Assembly (NCBI RefSeq): GCF_910596095.1
Contig: NC_056540.1
Coordinates: forward strand, 13,075,001-13,139,000
Direction of reading: 5' to 3'
DNA: 64,000 nt
Source of the DNA: Thunnus maccoyii
Lineage: Eukaryota; Chordata; Actinopteri; Scombriformes; Scombridae
Position 1 is the first letter of the stretch. Every line of letters begins with the position of its first letter. A program made the translations under genes and the position numbers. A model generated the notes under the pieces. That model searched no databases and was not told where the DNA came from. It saw only the letters and a program-made list of their open reading frames with translations. Positions 1 through 12,900 of the stretch are shown here, one piece after another.

Positions 1-302
1 TGAAAAATTAGGAGACTGTCGTTAGAAAATGTGATTATGAAGGAAACTGCAAAAGGCACTGTTTTTATCTTTGAAAATCATATGCCATACTCATTTGCTC
101 CATAAAACACAGTAAAAACACATCTGTTGTAGCTTCAAGAAGACAGTTAACTGATTAAACCTTTGATTCATGGACTGGCAGTATGCAATAGCTAAACATA
201 ATTTGTATTCGAGGAGTTGACTTTCTAATAAATAACTACGAAGGAACTAAGGTAAGTAATTGTACAGTACCGCTCAAAAGTTTGGAAAAAAGTTTTTCCT
301 CA

Positions 303-728
303 TGTATGGGAAATACTTTGGCCAGTACCCGATTAGCTTAGCACAAAGATTTGACGGGGGGGATCTGCCTACCTGCATCTCTAAAGCTTACTAAATTAAC
401 ATGTTATATTTCATTTGTTTAATCATACAAAAACTGAAGTGTGAAAACAGTACATTGTGGTTTCTCAGGGGGTTATGTGCAGGACTATTTCTTGGCTAGG
501 CACAATGACTTCCTAAAGTCTCAGATGGTTGCTTGGCAACCTCATGATGACGATAAGACTGCAGGAAGTCACAGTGCCTGGACAAGAAAATAGTTGCTAA
601 ATTGACCTTCTCCTAGCTGTAGCGTAGTGTTTACCATTCAAACATGAGGTTGGTATCAAAGTTCTCATCTAACTTGGCAAGAAAGCGAATAAGTATATTT
701 CAGAAAATGTCAACAATTCCTTTGAGGG
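303..728. mobile_element. Non-autonomous fold-back element (same family as 61733-62183)
   Basis: Internal sequence such as GGGGTTATGTGC, and the terminal block at 644-728 whose reverse complement reads GCTTTCTTGCCAAGTTAGATGAGAA, match the copy at 61733-62183. The first terminus is eroded. Inside, TTTCTTGGCTAGGCACAATG (near 488) is the near-inverse of a block near 570-592, so the middle can form a hairpin. No coding capacity. Confidence 0.65.
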
Positions 729-846
729 GAGCAAAAGGTTATTTTCTTCAGTTCCTTCAAGGACACAAGAATTTATACAACATTTTATGGTCCAATATAT
801 ACCAAATTCCTCATCCATCTTCAGCAGAATTATACAGACAATTTAC

Positions 847-952
847 CTTGAAGCAGGCAGGGTGGCAGTTGATATTGAGGTGCTCAATGGTGATCTTGGC
901 ATCATGGCCCACCAGCTCCCCGCAGTACGTACAAGTGGACGACAGCAAGTCA
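847..952 (-). CDS. znf185: Exon with the first zinc finger of the LIM domain (part of znf185)
   Basis: This exon reads CTYCGELVGHDAKITIEHL then NINCHPACFK, i.e. the C-x2-C, H-x2-C ligands of the first LIM zinc finger. The acceptor (ending CCCAAG) and the donor (GTAAAT) give a phase-2 start and a phase-0 end. In ZNF185 the second finger is in the following exon. No CG(I/V)C-like exon is visible between 846 and 1, so the gene is cut by the window edge. Confidence 0.9.
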
Positions 953-3900
953 CTTGGGACACACAGTGATTGAGACAAGTAAATTTGGGCACTGACTCAG
1001 AAACAGCTCTTGTGCGACTGCAGCTCTCTCTGGTAAAATAACCTGTGACCCTCTGTCCTGTGCAAGGGAATTTAATAAGTAAATAATCCTTTGATGTCCC
1101 CGCTTAGCCTCCTAATGAGCAGGCTTGGTGGAATTTCTGCCCTACTGCTTACACATATCTAGTTTCGTCAGAGCTGGAAATAACAAGCCAAGGGGAGAGA
1201 GGGCTCAGATTTAAAGCTGGTTTAATACAGGTTTAGGGAACTGCGTTATTACCTGGAGTGAGTGAAAGGTTTGCTGTGAGAGTAACTGATGGAACTTAAT
1301 GTCAAATAATCTGATCTGAACAAGAGCAACTAGGGGAGGCTGAAATTTTCTGGAGAAAAGCAATGTGCACCCACTGCTGAAAATTTGCTGTTGAAATATT
1401 TGAAATTGTAATACTGAAAGAAGTTGAAGTGGCGGTTGCAATACAAATACGCAAAGCAGTTGAAACGAAGAGCTAAAAGAAGTTGAAGTGTTAATTTAAG
1501 GGTCAGCAGCAGGTGAAGTATTAGTTGGAGTGAAATTTCTGAAAGGAGTTGAAATGTCACTCAAAATGTAAGTGATAAATTGAACTGCAAGTGGAAGTTG
1601 AGGTGGAAATCCTGAAATCCTGAAAGATATTAGTGCCAGCTCAAATGTATAAACTGAAGGGAGACATCAGTTGAAGTATTGAAGTTGAAAGGACTCAAAG
1701 CATTTCAAGTAAATTATGTATGAATAGTGGAAATTGTGGAAGTTAAAAGAGTTGATGTTTTTGTTGTTGTTCAAAAGGTGAAGTCCTTGTGCCTGAAAGG
1801 ATTTGAAGCATCAATCAAAGTGTGAGCATTGAAAGGAGTTGAAATGCCAGTTGAAGAGAAACAGATGAATGCAGTTGAAATATCAGTTGACGTGTGAGTG
1901 GTAAAAGCAATCGAACCGTCAAGAGATGAAGGCAGTCAAAGTGTCAGGGGAGAGAGGGCTCAGATTTAATACAAGTTTAGGTGATTGTGTTATTACCTGG
2001 TGTAAGTGGAGGGGCTGTTGTATGAGTCGTTGACAGAGCTTGATGTCAAATCATCTGACCTACTACAGAAACAAGAACAACAGGTAAATCATCATTAGAA
2101 CAGAGTTTGGTCAGCAGTAGTTAGCTGCTGTTATTTGATCACATAAATAATATATCAGTCCTACCTATCAATGTTGTTTTTGGCGTTATGCAGGGACAGC
2201 TCTGTTGCATTGACGTACTCCTTCACATACACAAAACCCCTAGAGCAGAGGCAGGTGAAGACAGTTAATATCTATAGTTAAAATGGATTTTAGTTGTCAC
2301 TTTAATATAAATGTCTAATTTGTAAAATCACTCACTTTTTGGTCTCAGGTTCTGGTGTTTGGCCATGCTGGTCCTTTTCCATCACAGTCCTGGTTTCATA
2401 ACAGGAAACAGAGTGCAGCAGCGTTAGTCGTATCTCTCACTCACTGATGACAGTAGTGTGATGGGTTACACAGAAGGACTCTACATCTGTCAAATGTAAC
2501 TCAGGAGATAATCATTTTCTGCCATTGCTTGTTAATGGCATGCTGTTTAACGGACTGTGATTTGACAAAAGGACATCTCTAATACACATCATTAATCTGA
2601 CATCTGGAGACTGGTAATTAGAAGGAAGGAAATGAGGGCAAATTGAAAGACAATGGGAGAGCAGACCTTGTCATTTAACTTCAGTAATAGAGTTGATTCA
2701 GGAGTCTGTCTAACCAGGCGTCACACGAAAGTTGCAGGTAACTTTAAACCCAGTATTAAGCGGATACAGCTGCGTTCCCACAGGGTTTGGCCTAAATCTC
2801 TCAACCCATAACAACCACAGAAACAGATCTGGTAGGTGAGTGTAAAATAAGCCCTTATGCCCTACATATGAGATGGTACATGTTTGATTTTAAATACACT
2901 TCATTGAATGAAACATTCATTCCACTCATAACCACAAAGAGTAATGTATATTTAATACCACATCCTTGCTTAAAGTTTCTAGCGTCATAAAAAAACAAAA
3001 AGCTCTGGTTGAAAAAAGGTATATTTACAAAAGTGAGAAAATCAACAGACCAAATAGTAGAAAATAACACTCTTGAGAAAGTATTCTTGCATTATGCTGT
3101 GTCTGACGTTAACAAGATCATAAACTCACCGATCCATAGCAGGCTCTGGCTCACTTTGTGTCTCCCTGGAAAGTAAAGAAAGCTGTATTAGACTTTTACT
3201 GTTGGCTGTAGCGGTCAATAAGCTGGACGCAATCCAGTGAACAGGAATTCTGCAGTTTTTATTAGTGTATGAAGCTGATCTCTCTGATTCACAGCTCCAG
3301 TGGGGTCATGGACCAGATTTAGTCTGTTTCTATTGTGCTGCAGCATGGAGCCCTCCTCCCATGCATTGTAATTGTAAACCTAACCTACACGCCTCTCATT
3401 TCACTGTCTAAATTCCTAGTAATCTCCCCTGTTCTTGATCATAACTGAGTTTTGAGAATCTTAAATGTGATTAGAGGTTTATTTTCCCATCCTGATGGTG
3501 GTGATTTTGTTGACTGTGTGTCCTCGGACTTGCAAAACAGAGGACATTCCGATATTATGATACGTTTGGCAGTGCAGGCAAAGAAGTGAACATATTCAAG
3601 TAAAAATAACACATCGAGAACAAGTTGATTATTCTTTGACAGAGCCACGGGGAAGTTTCAACTTGTATTTAGCTCGCCCTCAATTAAACGGTTGACAGCC
3701 ACTGAATTTTAAAGGTGCTATAATCACATCCTGCTAAAAATTTTGGTAAAAACAAAAAAGTGCTTTAATATGCATTTACCTCTCCTCCTTCTCATCCTCC
3801 TCCTCCTCCTCCTCCTCTTCCTTCTCCTCCTCCTCTTCCTTCTCCTCCTCCTCCTCTTCCTTCTCCTCCTCCTCTTCATCTGAAGTGGTAGTGGTACTAT

Positions 3901-6900
3901 AGTCAGTGGGTAATGTCCATCTGTCCCATGGGGAGGACCTAGAGCACAACACAAACAAAGACATGACTGGATAATGAGAGGATGAGAGGATAACATAATT
4001 GATAGTGTGCACATTGTTTAAAAAAAAAGGCAGGAAGGGGATCTGTTTACTGCAGTTGTGAGAGAAAGTTGTAACAAATATATATATGACCTATTTTCAT
4101 CAGCACCAGTGCACAATGTCTTCTGGCTCAGTGATTACAGTGTTCATGCTGCAAAAGCCCTGTTACTTCACCGTAGTGAAAGGGAAGGAGGTTATGGGAA
4201 TAAAAGGAGAAGATATGCACCCGGAGCTTTTAATAAAAACATGACTTACTTTCTCTCAGACTTGACCAGCGTCTGTTGATCTTCAGCTTGGCCTACTGGT
4301 GCAGCCTTTTGGCTGAGAGGGGACATACATTGAAAGGCTTTTAGCACATAATAGACATGGATGGGTGCATGCAGATGAATGAAACATAGTGGACAGCATT
4401 GTGTGCAAGAGGATATCGAAGTGTGTCATCACCTCTCTCCTGTGTTCGTCTTCTCGGGTGGGCTAGTTTCCCATGCGCGTGCCCATGACCGATGAGAGCT
4501 GAGAAAGAAAAGCCAAAGCGGAGAGAAAGAGAGACAATGCAGAAGTTGTGACAGATCAGGCATATCAGACAACGGTAATGTGCATTGTTTGAGAATTTGA
4601 TTTCTGCAGGTCCGCACTCTTCCTTTCCTCTCCATCTCTCACTCAGACATTCATAACACAATTATGCACCAGACGGGTTTAATACCTTGTGGTGTCAGTG
4701 TTGATGGGGATAATGTCATCTGCGAGGGATTCCAATGCATTACAGCTTATGCTGTCAAACACAAGCACAAAAAAATAGAGAAAAATCTAATTAGAATTTA
4801 ACAAAGACTACATCACTGTCACACTGTATACAGAAAATTTTACTTAGGTGCTGAAATAATTAATCATATAGTCAATCAAAAGAAAATTAATTGCCAACAG
4901 TTTTGATATCTGAATAATTGTTTTGGTCATTTATTATTCAAAGTGGCAATCATTTGCTGGTTCCAGTTTCTCAAATGTAAGAACTTTCTATTTTCTGTTT
5001 TATATCATTATAATTTGAATATTTTTGTTGGTAGAAAAAAAAATTGTAATATGAAGATATCTCTAGAATTTCTGTGGGAAGTCACAATGAGCATATTTCT
5101 CAATTTTTTTTATTTTATAGCCAGATGAATCAAAAATCTCTAACAAATTAATTGATAATTAAAAGAGTTGTTAGCAGCAGTCCTATTTAATTTAATTGTT
5201 GGCTCAAAGGCAGAAAGATTTGGATAAGTGCAATTAAGTTACTTGGTTTTTGGACTTGGATCTTCGTTCTCCACAGAAGTGGGTGACACTCTAAAGAAAT
5301 AAGAGAAATAACATAAAATCATCATTAGCACAGTATCAATAAGATGTAACCACAGGGCTGATTGCCAATGTGTCTGCTGATTGGGAATAATAATTATTGC
5401 AAAAACCTACAAAGCGAAACAGTTGTAGTAACTTTGATATTATATCGTAACATGATAGTATCAGTGGTACAAACAGAGGTTACAATACAGAATAGTGGAA
5501 TTTGCATTATCATTCTCGTACCTGTTGATGGAAATATCTGCGAGGGGCTGGAACAGGTCAGAGGAGCTGTAATAGAGAAAAGTGGCTCATAATCAGAAAC
5601 TGCTGCATTATGCATGCCGAGATGCTATCTGGCTGGCTGGAAAACAGTCACAGCTCCAAACCAATATGATTACCTGTTAGGGGATGTGGTCCCTATCGGA
5701 TATGGATCAAACGGATCAGCCGAGCTGAAAAACAATTTCATACTGATTTCACTCTCAATTGTCAGCATGGCCCATCTTGTGTTGGAGGAATTCTGATCAC
5801 ATTGACTCATAATGGAAAGATTAAATGCAGTTTGAATGGTAAACAGAAACACAGAGGAACCCGGGGCCCAAACTTAATCAAAATCAGAATCTAGATGTAT
5901 TTTACAAACGGAAAGACTATTCAGCCGCTGAATGGCAAAAATCAGTGTATTTCAGTTTTTCTTCACCTATAATGAACTCTGATTTCCGTCAATAACAATT
6001 ATACTAAACACCAAATCAAAGATATTTTACCAACAAGAAAATGGTGGTGAGATAGAAAAGTAAGGAGGATGGAACGCTTGAATGGCGTGATGGGAAGAGA
6101 AAAGAGGGCAAGTGAGGGTTAGCGTGGTGCTTCTCATACACTATTTACAAAGCCAGTCCATTACAAAAGCTTGAAACCCACTGAACTATTTAACGAGCAT
6201 GAAAACCATCTGAATATAGTACAGAACAGACTTTTATTCTGTGCGTGTTTTCATACCTTTTGTCAGTAATGATCACAGTTTTGGTGGTTGTAGTGACTGC
6301 TTCTGTGGGGCTGGCGGGCAGAGAGACACAGCGTAGTTTCAGGCAGAGTTAGTATAAATCATTACAAGGCGTATCTGAATAGAATACATTTCTTAGCAGG
6401 AACAGCTCTGCATAGATAGATAATTGTTTAAGAGCAGCCTGTCATCTCCTTCTACCTTTGTGTTTCGCTGGATGTCTCATCTGTCTGCTTCTCCTCCTCT
6501 CGCTGCGTGCTGAGGCTGGCGGAGACAAAACAAAGACGCAATACTAATCAGTACAGAACATTCTCTTCTATTTCCAGTGGCACGCAGATAAGACGCGGCT
6601 TTCTGTTTCAAAGTATTACTCAGTCGCTTCAGGAATCTGCGACTTTGTTTCCTTCTAACACAGAGCAGGGGTTAAAATAGAATGCCGAAAGTAAGGAGCC
6701 CTGATTTACAGATCAAACTTGAGGCGGATTGGGTTTATTAAAAATCTTACACCTCAGGGAGCCGGAGCTTGGATATTTGGCCCCTTTATCTGTAGTGATA
6801 AGAATTAATGGTGCAGACAGAGGGATGGGGAGGAGAGGCCATCACAAGTCTGTCTCTTTCTCACCTGCGTGTCTCTGTGTTAATTACAATGACATCATTA

Positions 6901-9900
6901 GCCAGGAGATCCAGGGTGCAACTGGTCTTTGTCGGGTCTGACTCACTAAGACTTCAAACACAAAAGTCAAATACGGAAGCAGCATTTGTGTGCAAGCTCC
7001 CCTTGAAATTGTATATCCAACTTTGGCAAGGTAAGTTAAGGTAATGCTTCAGCTTGCCACTGTCAAGGGAGCTATTGATTTTTTACTGATGAAAGGATAA
7101 TTCTTCGCATAACTCTGTATTTGGGGTTTGAGTGGGAAAGAGCACTTCCTGTACCTGTCCAGTTCACCAAGCAGATCCTGACTCCAGCAATGTGGGCTGG
7201 GGGGAACCGGCTCTGCTGACTCCTCTGGACTGCGGAGGCGGAAAGAGGAGAGGAAGGGGAAGTGGAGAAGGTGATGAACAAAGAGGAATTTAGGATTCAG
7301 AGGAGATTTCAGGGCAAGAGCAGGACAGTTGAGGTAGAGGATCATTAGAAGTCCAACAGTGCCACCTTGTGGGTAATATTTAAAGAAGGCAGTTTCTAAA
7401 GTGAGGATCACTTAATTGCACAATCAGTATGAAATGTATTTTTAACAAACCCATCACTGAGAGCCAGGAGATCCCCTGTTATTGGTTCACAATTGCTGAG
7501 CGCCGGAGTTGGCTCCTGCTCAACTCTGCAGACAGTAAGAGGAAAAATATATATCAGTGCACCTGCTTTGGCACACGTCTCTATTAAGCACCACACTCTT
7601 AATCAAGTCTAATTTGGGACATCCTCTTGTGTAAGGTAATTTTAAGAACCTGAAATTGAGATGTGGGTTATTTTGTGATTATTTTAAAGTGAACACAGTG
7701 GCAGTTAGCTATTATCTGTTTTCTTGCCAACCCTGCTATGACATGAATGAGGAAGTTGTTGGTTTCATACCCATCCTCTGTGTGACTGTCCGCTGAGCCT
7801 CCCTCTTCCTCTGCCAGCCCTGGCTCATCATCCTGAGAACTGGAAAGGAAATAAAAACTCTCATTATCGGGGCTGCAGGCTCTAACATGTTAGTGCCATG
7901 TTAATTTTTTTTTCATATTGGTTTCTGCTGCTTTCATCTATTTCTGCCAGTACCTGGTTGAACTTGTGTCAAAAGAAATAAGGGTGTCAGACAAGGCGGT
8001 GAGCGTGTCAACACCAGACCTGTGAAAATAGATGGAGAGCAAACACATGGCATTCCAGGGCAGCTTCCAATTTCACATGTGAAGAGAAGGAGAGCAAACA
8101 TACCACAGAAATACACAAAGAAAACTACCTGAAAGTGAATTTAAAGGCCCTCAAAACTGATTTTCTCCATCAGCTTTTTACTACAGTGATTGTTCCCACA
8201 TGAACAAATAACCTTCTGCTAGAACAGTTTTGATGATCTTACATTAAATATTTCTGTATTTCTTTTATTTTTCTCTGTGCTCCACTCACTGGTTTGAAGT
8301 GGGCGGGGCACATTTGGGAAAAGATGGTCACATACTTCCGTGCACCAATTAGGATATACCAACATTTGAATCAGACAGTATGTGGGTTGTTGTCACTGTC
8401 AATAAGATCTGACCAAACTGCACAAACACAGTCCTAATGAAGCAGTTAAACAGAGTTAAACTCTAAATAAAATTTGATTTGGTTTTTGCTTATGTAGTCA
8501 TGAATATAAATGTTGTAGAGAAATACTGAAGATTTGAAGCCAAGTCTTCAGGGGCTTTGAAGCTTTGCTTAAGAATTATGATATTCAACTGTTCTAGAAA
8601 TATTGGAGCAAACATTATGTTGATGTTTGAGACTCATTAGTTTTAGATACAATTATATGTTATACTGATATTAATAGTATGAAGTGGTGGAAAACTATTC
8701 AGATCGTTTATTTAAGTATAAGTAGCAATGCCTTACTATAAAAACACTACATTACAAGCAAAAGTCCTGCATTCACATTTTCTAAGAATTATCAGGAAAT
8801 GTACCTTAAAGAACCAGTGTGTAAGATTTAGTGGCATCTAGTGGTGAGGTTGCAGATTGCAACCAACCCTTCCAAGTATGTAAGAGAACCTACGGTAGCC
8901 GCGAAACTCGCAAAAAACACAAAAGGCCCTCTTTAGAGCCAGTGTTTGCTTTGTCCGTTCTGGGCTACTGTAGAAACATAGGGGAGCAACATGGCGGACT
9001 CCATGGAAGAGGACCCACTCCCTATGTAGATATAAAGGGATCATTCTAAGGAAACGAAAACACAACGATTCTTATTTTCAAGTGATTATACACTCATTAA
9101 AACATACTTATGATTATATTCCATTACTGCCAATAGATCCCCAAAATCTTACATACTGGTCCTTTAAGTATCACGAGTGATAGTGCTAAATGCAGACAAA
9201 TGGTCCCTATGAATGGTATATTATTATGTATTAAATTACTGCACTGATGCATCAATGTGCGAGCAGCATTTTACTGTTGTAGTTACTTGCTACTTAATGT
9301 ATTGCATGGTAGTTTAATCTATAATAATAACAATATTGTATAAATTGATATTAAGTTGATCTTTTCATATAAAATGTCATGCAATGTAATGCAGTAAAAA
9401 GTGCAATATTTTCCTCTCAAATGTATGAGTTGAAAGGTAAAGTAGCATGCAATAGCAATACTCAACATTTAGTCTAGCACTTAAGGACAGTACTTGAGTA
9501 AATGTACTTATACTACAATATGTGGCAGCACTGATTTTGGTTAGTGGAAATCTGACCTTGGGTTTGGAAAAGGTTCTGGCTCTGGCTCTGGCTCTGTCTT
9601 CACTGTGTCCTCTTTTACAGCAGGAGATATTGGAGTAGATGCTGGTGGAGCAGGGGTTGGTGAAGCAGGGGATGCTTGAGTAGGTGACACTGGGATTGGT
9701 GACGCTGGGGTGAGTTTAACCAGAGGAAGGCCAGAAACCTCTGAATCATCGTGTTCTACATCTGCACAGACTGCTTGAACATACACAGGGATGAGTTCAG
9801 GGAGGGGAGTGGCCACCTTGGTGCACCCTGGTTTCATGTCTTCAAAGGGGTCTTTTTCTGTAACAGACACTGGCAGGGGTTCTTCTTTCACAGGCTTTGG

Positions 9901-12900
9901 GGCAGCATCATCATTGACATTAGCAGCTGTCTTCACACTGGTGTTGACTCTGTAAACCACACAGATAATGAAATAGTGCACTGCTAAGGACAAGGCGGTT
10001 ATCTCCAACAGTAAGCTTTGAACAAAACACAAAGAAATTGGGACAATCATGTTTCTACCAACTCAGGAATATTTCCAAGATCAGGGCAATGTTATCTTTT
10101 AGCAATACAGAGAAAATTATTCATGCTTTTATTTCCCCATGCCTGGAGTATTGTACTGCCTTGTTGACCTGCCTCAGTGCCCGAGCTGTAGCTCGACTTC
10201 AGACTGTGCAGAACTCTGCAGCCAGACTTCTGATGAAGACCAAATGCTCTTCTCACATTACCGTAGTTATATCCTCTTTGCACTGGTTACCAATTTCTTT
10301 TAGAATCCATTTTAAAATCTTACTCAGACTTTACATGGCCAGGCGCCAGAGTACATCAGTGAATTCCTTACTGTCCAAAAAAGGCCTCTTAGATCCGCTG
10401 GGTTAGGCCTGCTGGCTGTTCCAGAGTCCAGGCTAAGGTCAAAGGGTGATCGAGCTTTTGCTGTACTGGCACCTCAGCTTTGGAACAGTCTTCCAGTTAG
10501 TATTCGATCTGCTGACACTGTTTCTGCTTTTAAAGCCGGTCTTAAAACACATGTTTACAGACTTGCCTTTCCGCCTGACAACTAGTCTTGTTTGCTTACA
10601 TAATACAGCTCTGTTGTGCTTAAGTTTATTTCAGTAGTTTCTTGTTTTATCTTTTGGATGATTTATTTGTGAATTTCTTTTATACAGTCTTTTCACTGTA
10701 TGCTTGTATTCTGCTGTTCTTGTGTTTTTCTTTTTATATTTGTGATTGTTTCTTTTGTGATGTCTATGAAAAGCGCTTTGTGCTCCTGGCTTGAAAAGTG
10801 CTATACAAATAAAAGTATTATTGTTATTAGAAACAAACTGAAGGAGCAGAAACCACTTGTTGCACTGAAAACAGAAACATGGCACAGGACTTACAATTTC
10901 CTTGGTTTGGGCTCAGGCGCAGAGGCAACAGATGTGACAGGGACGACAGGGGGCGAGGGCGGAGTGCTGACAGGTGCAACACTCTCATCATCATCAGTAA
11001 TCTCCACCCTGCACATTTGTAGCCAAGCACACATGTACACACACATGAATGCACATGCGGAGTTGGAGCGTGTGCACACACATAAAAGCAGACACACGTA
11101 GACATTTGATCACATACTTGAATTCACAGATTGTGAAATTTTCTTTTCCTGTCAGAGATATTAGAGGGATCATTTACCTTTTAGCCACAAATGATGAATC
11201 GCTGTTGACTGGCGAGGTGTCATCTGCTTTGTCTTTAGAACTGTGGTTTTTCAACACATAAATAACCCCATAAATGCTTGGTGCACAGAAAAGTGCAATT
11301 TCTCAATGTGTAAAGGTCTCCTATATACTTAAGAAACAGTTCAAAATAAGTATTAGCATAGCAACATAAGGCATACATACTCATATTTCTTAGCAGCAGA
11401 AAGCACATAAGACCGTTGCCTAGCTGCAGATTTCTTCAGAACATTGTTGGCTGTCTCTGTCCTGCAAAATGAATCATTATGATGTTAACGTAATCTCTTT
11501 TCTGGGCATATGAGTTCTAATTGGATGGCGTTCTTTGTGTGAGGAAAGTCTTACCGTTTCTCCTTCTCCTCAGGACTAAGGGCGCCCTCCTGGTTCTCTG
11601 AGGTGGACCTCACAGTGTGGGGGGCTCTGAGGAAGAGAAGCGCAAACATACACCTCATGAAAATACATTCTCACTCAGTTGCCAGCAGTTCACTGTGGAT
11701 CTGATTTGTGCTGCTTGCTCACATTCTCTTGTAGTTCTCTGAAGGTTTTTTGGTGAATTGTGTTGTTCCACTGTGAATAAACACAAAAAAAAATAGCTTC
11801 TATTAATGTGGGAATGGGAGAGGTCAGTCACTGCATCTCTAGTCATGCTAATAACTCATTAGCTTATTCAAGTAAGAGAAGCTCCTACCTATAGCCGTTA
11901 GATGTTGAGGACGGAGCAGGCTTGTCTAGTTTAGTGAAAACGCCTCTGAAAGGAAAACAAAAAGTTTGAATGAATAAATCATTTTTTTCATTCATGTAAA
12001 ATGCCTCATTCTATGCTTTTGATTTAAGTTTCTAGTTTCAAATTGGAGGTTAAAATGTTTGAGCCAGAAACTGACTATGTACTCCAAAGTTTTCCAAATG
12101 TTTTGTTGCTGTAAATGTAAAAGTTCTGCTTACTCTCGCACTGTCAGTCAACACTGAAACAAAACTACACTGTATCTGAAACTAGATTTAGGTTTCTATG
12201 AGATAAGTGTCACTCTTACCTGATCAGGAATCCTGTTGGCGCTCTAAGTTCAGAACAGAGACTTCATATCAGCACGATCATGTTTTACGGAGAATTCAGA
12301 GTAGATAAGTGTGATAATAGAAACCAGTGTTTACCTTTCAGTGTCAGACTTGACGGGTGATGGAGTGGATGTTGTCGGTGAAGACACTGGACTGGTCTCA
12401 ATAGGAGCCCCGTCCACACGGCCGGCTCTCACCTCTGCTATCCTACATGGATGCACAGGAACATGGTTTTGTCTGTTCAGTTAACTGAGTATGGGATCAT
12501 ATAGACAACTCCCCGTTTTTCAACATGTGGAAACAACGCATACTAGGGTGTTCTTACCATGGCTTCTCTTCCACGGTTTCATTCTCAGGTTCACTGCGGC
12601 GCTGCAGCCAGCTGGCGTCTCCCTTCAGCTTGGTCCGCACTTTGGTGGTACGGAACACAGCTGCTCTGTCCCCCTCTGAGACACAAACACGTACATGTCA
12701 CACAACCACACACAAACACACACACACCATCTGAGATATTTTACACACTGTAGGCTGCATCATAGTGACATCTTAATCACCATCTGCTTGATAGCATGCA
12801 TGATATTCAGTCCCCTTTGGGCCCACATACACCATAATCAACTGCTTGTATTCTGCATTAAAATCAGGTCAATGACAGAGGAACAGAATTTATCATCAGT

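Noticed and set aside
3439-3560. Possible extra znf185 exon on the minus strand (CKSEDTQSTKSPPSGWENKP)
   Set aside because: In the phase-2 frame required by neighbouring exons it meets a stop, and no suitable donor follows.
3724-4014. Arg-rich 96-codon frame on the minus strand
   Set aside because: It is another frame of the GAG tract in the znf185 exon 3938-3780, whose Glu frame fits the phase chain.
8838-9065. Minus-strand 75-codon frame also seen near 43050-43256
   Set aside because: The repeated frame is only the shared MITE read in antisense, not a gene family.
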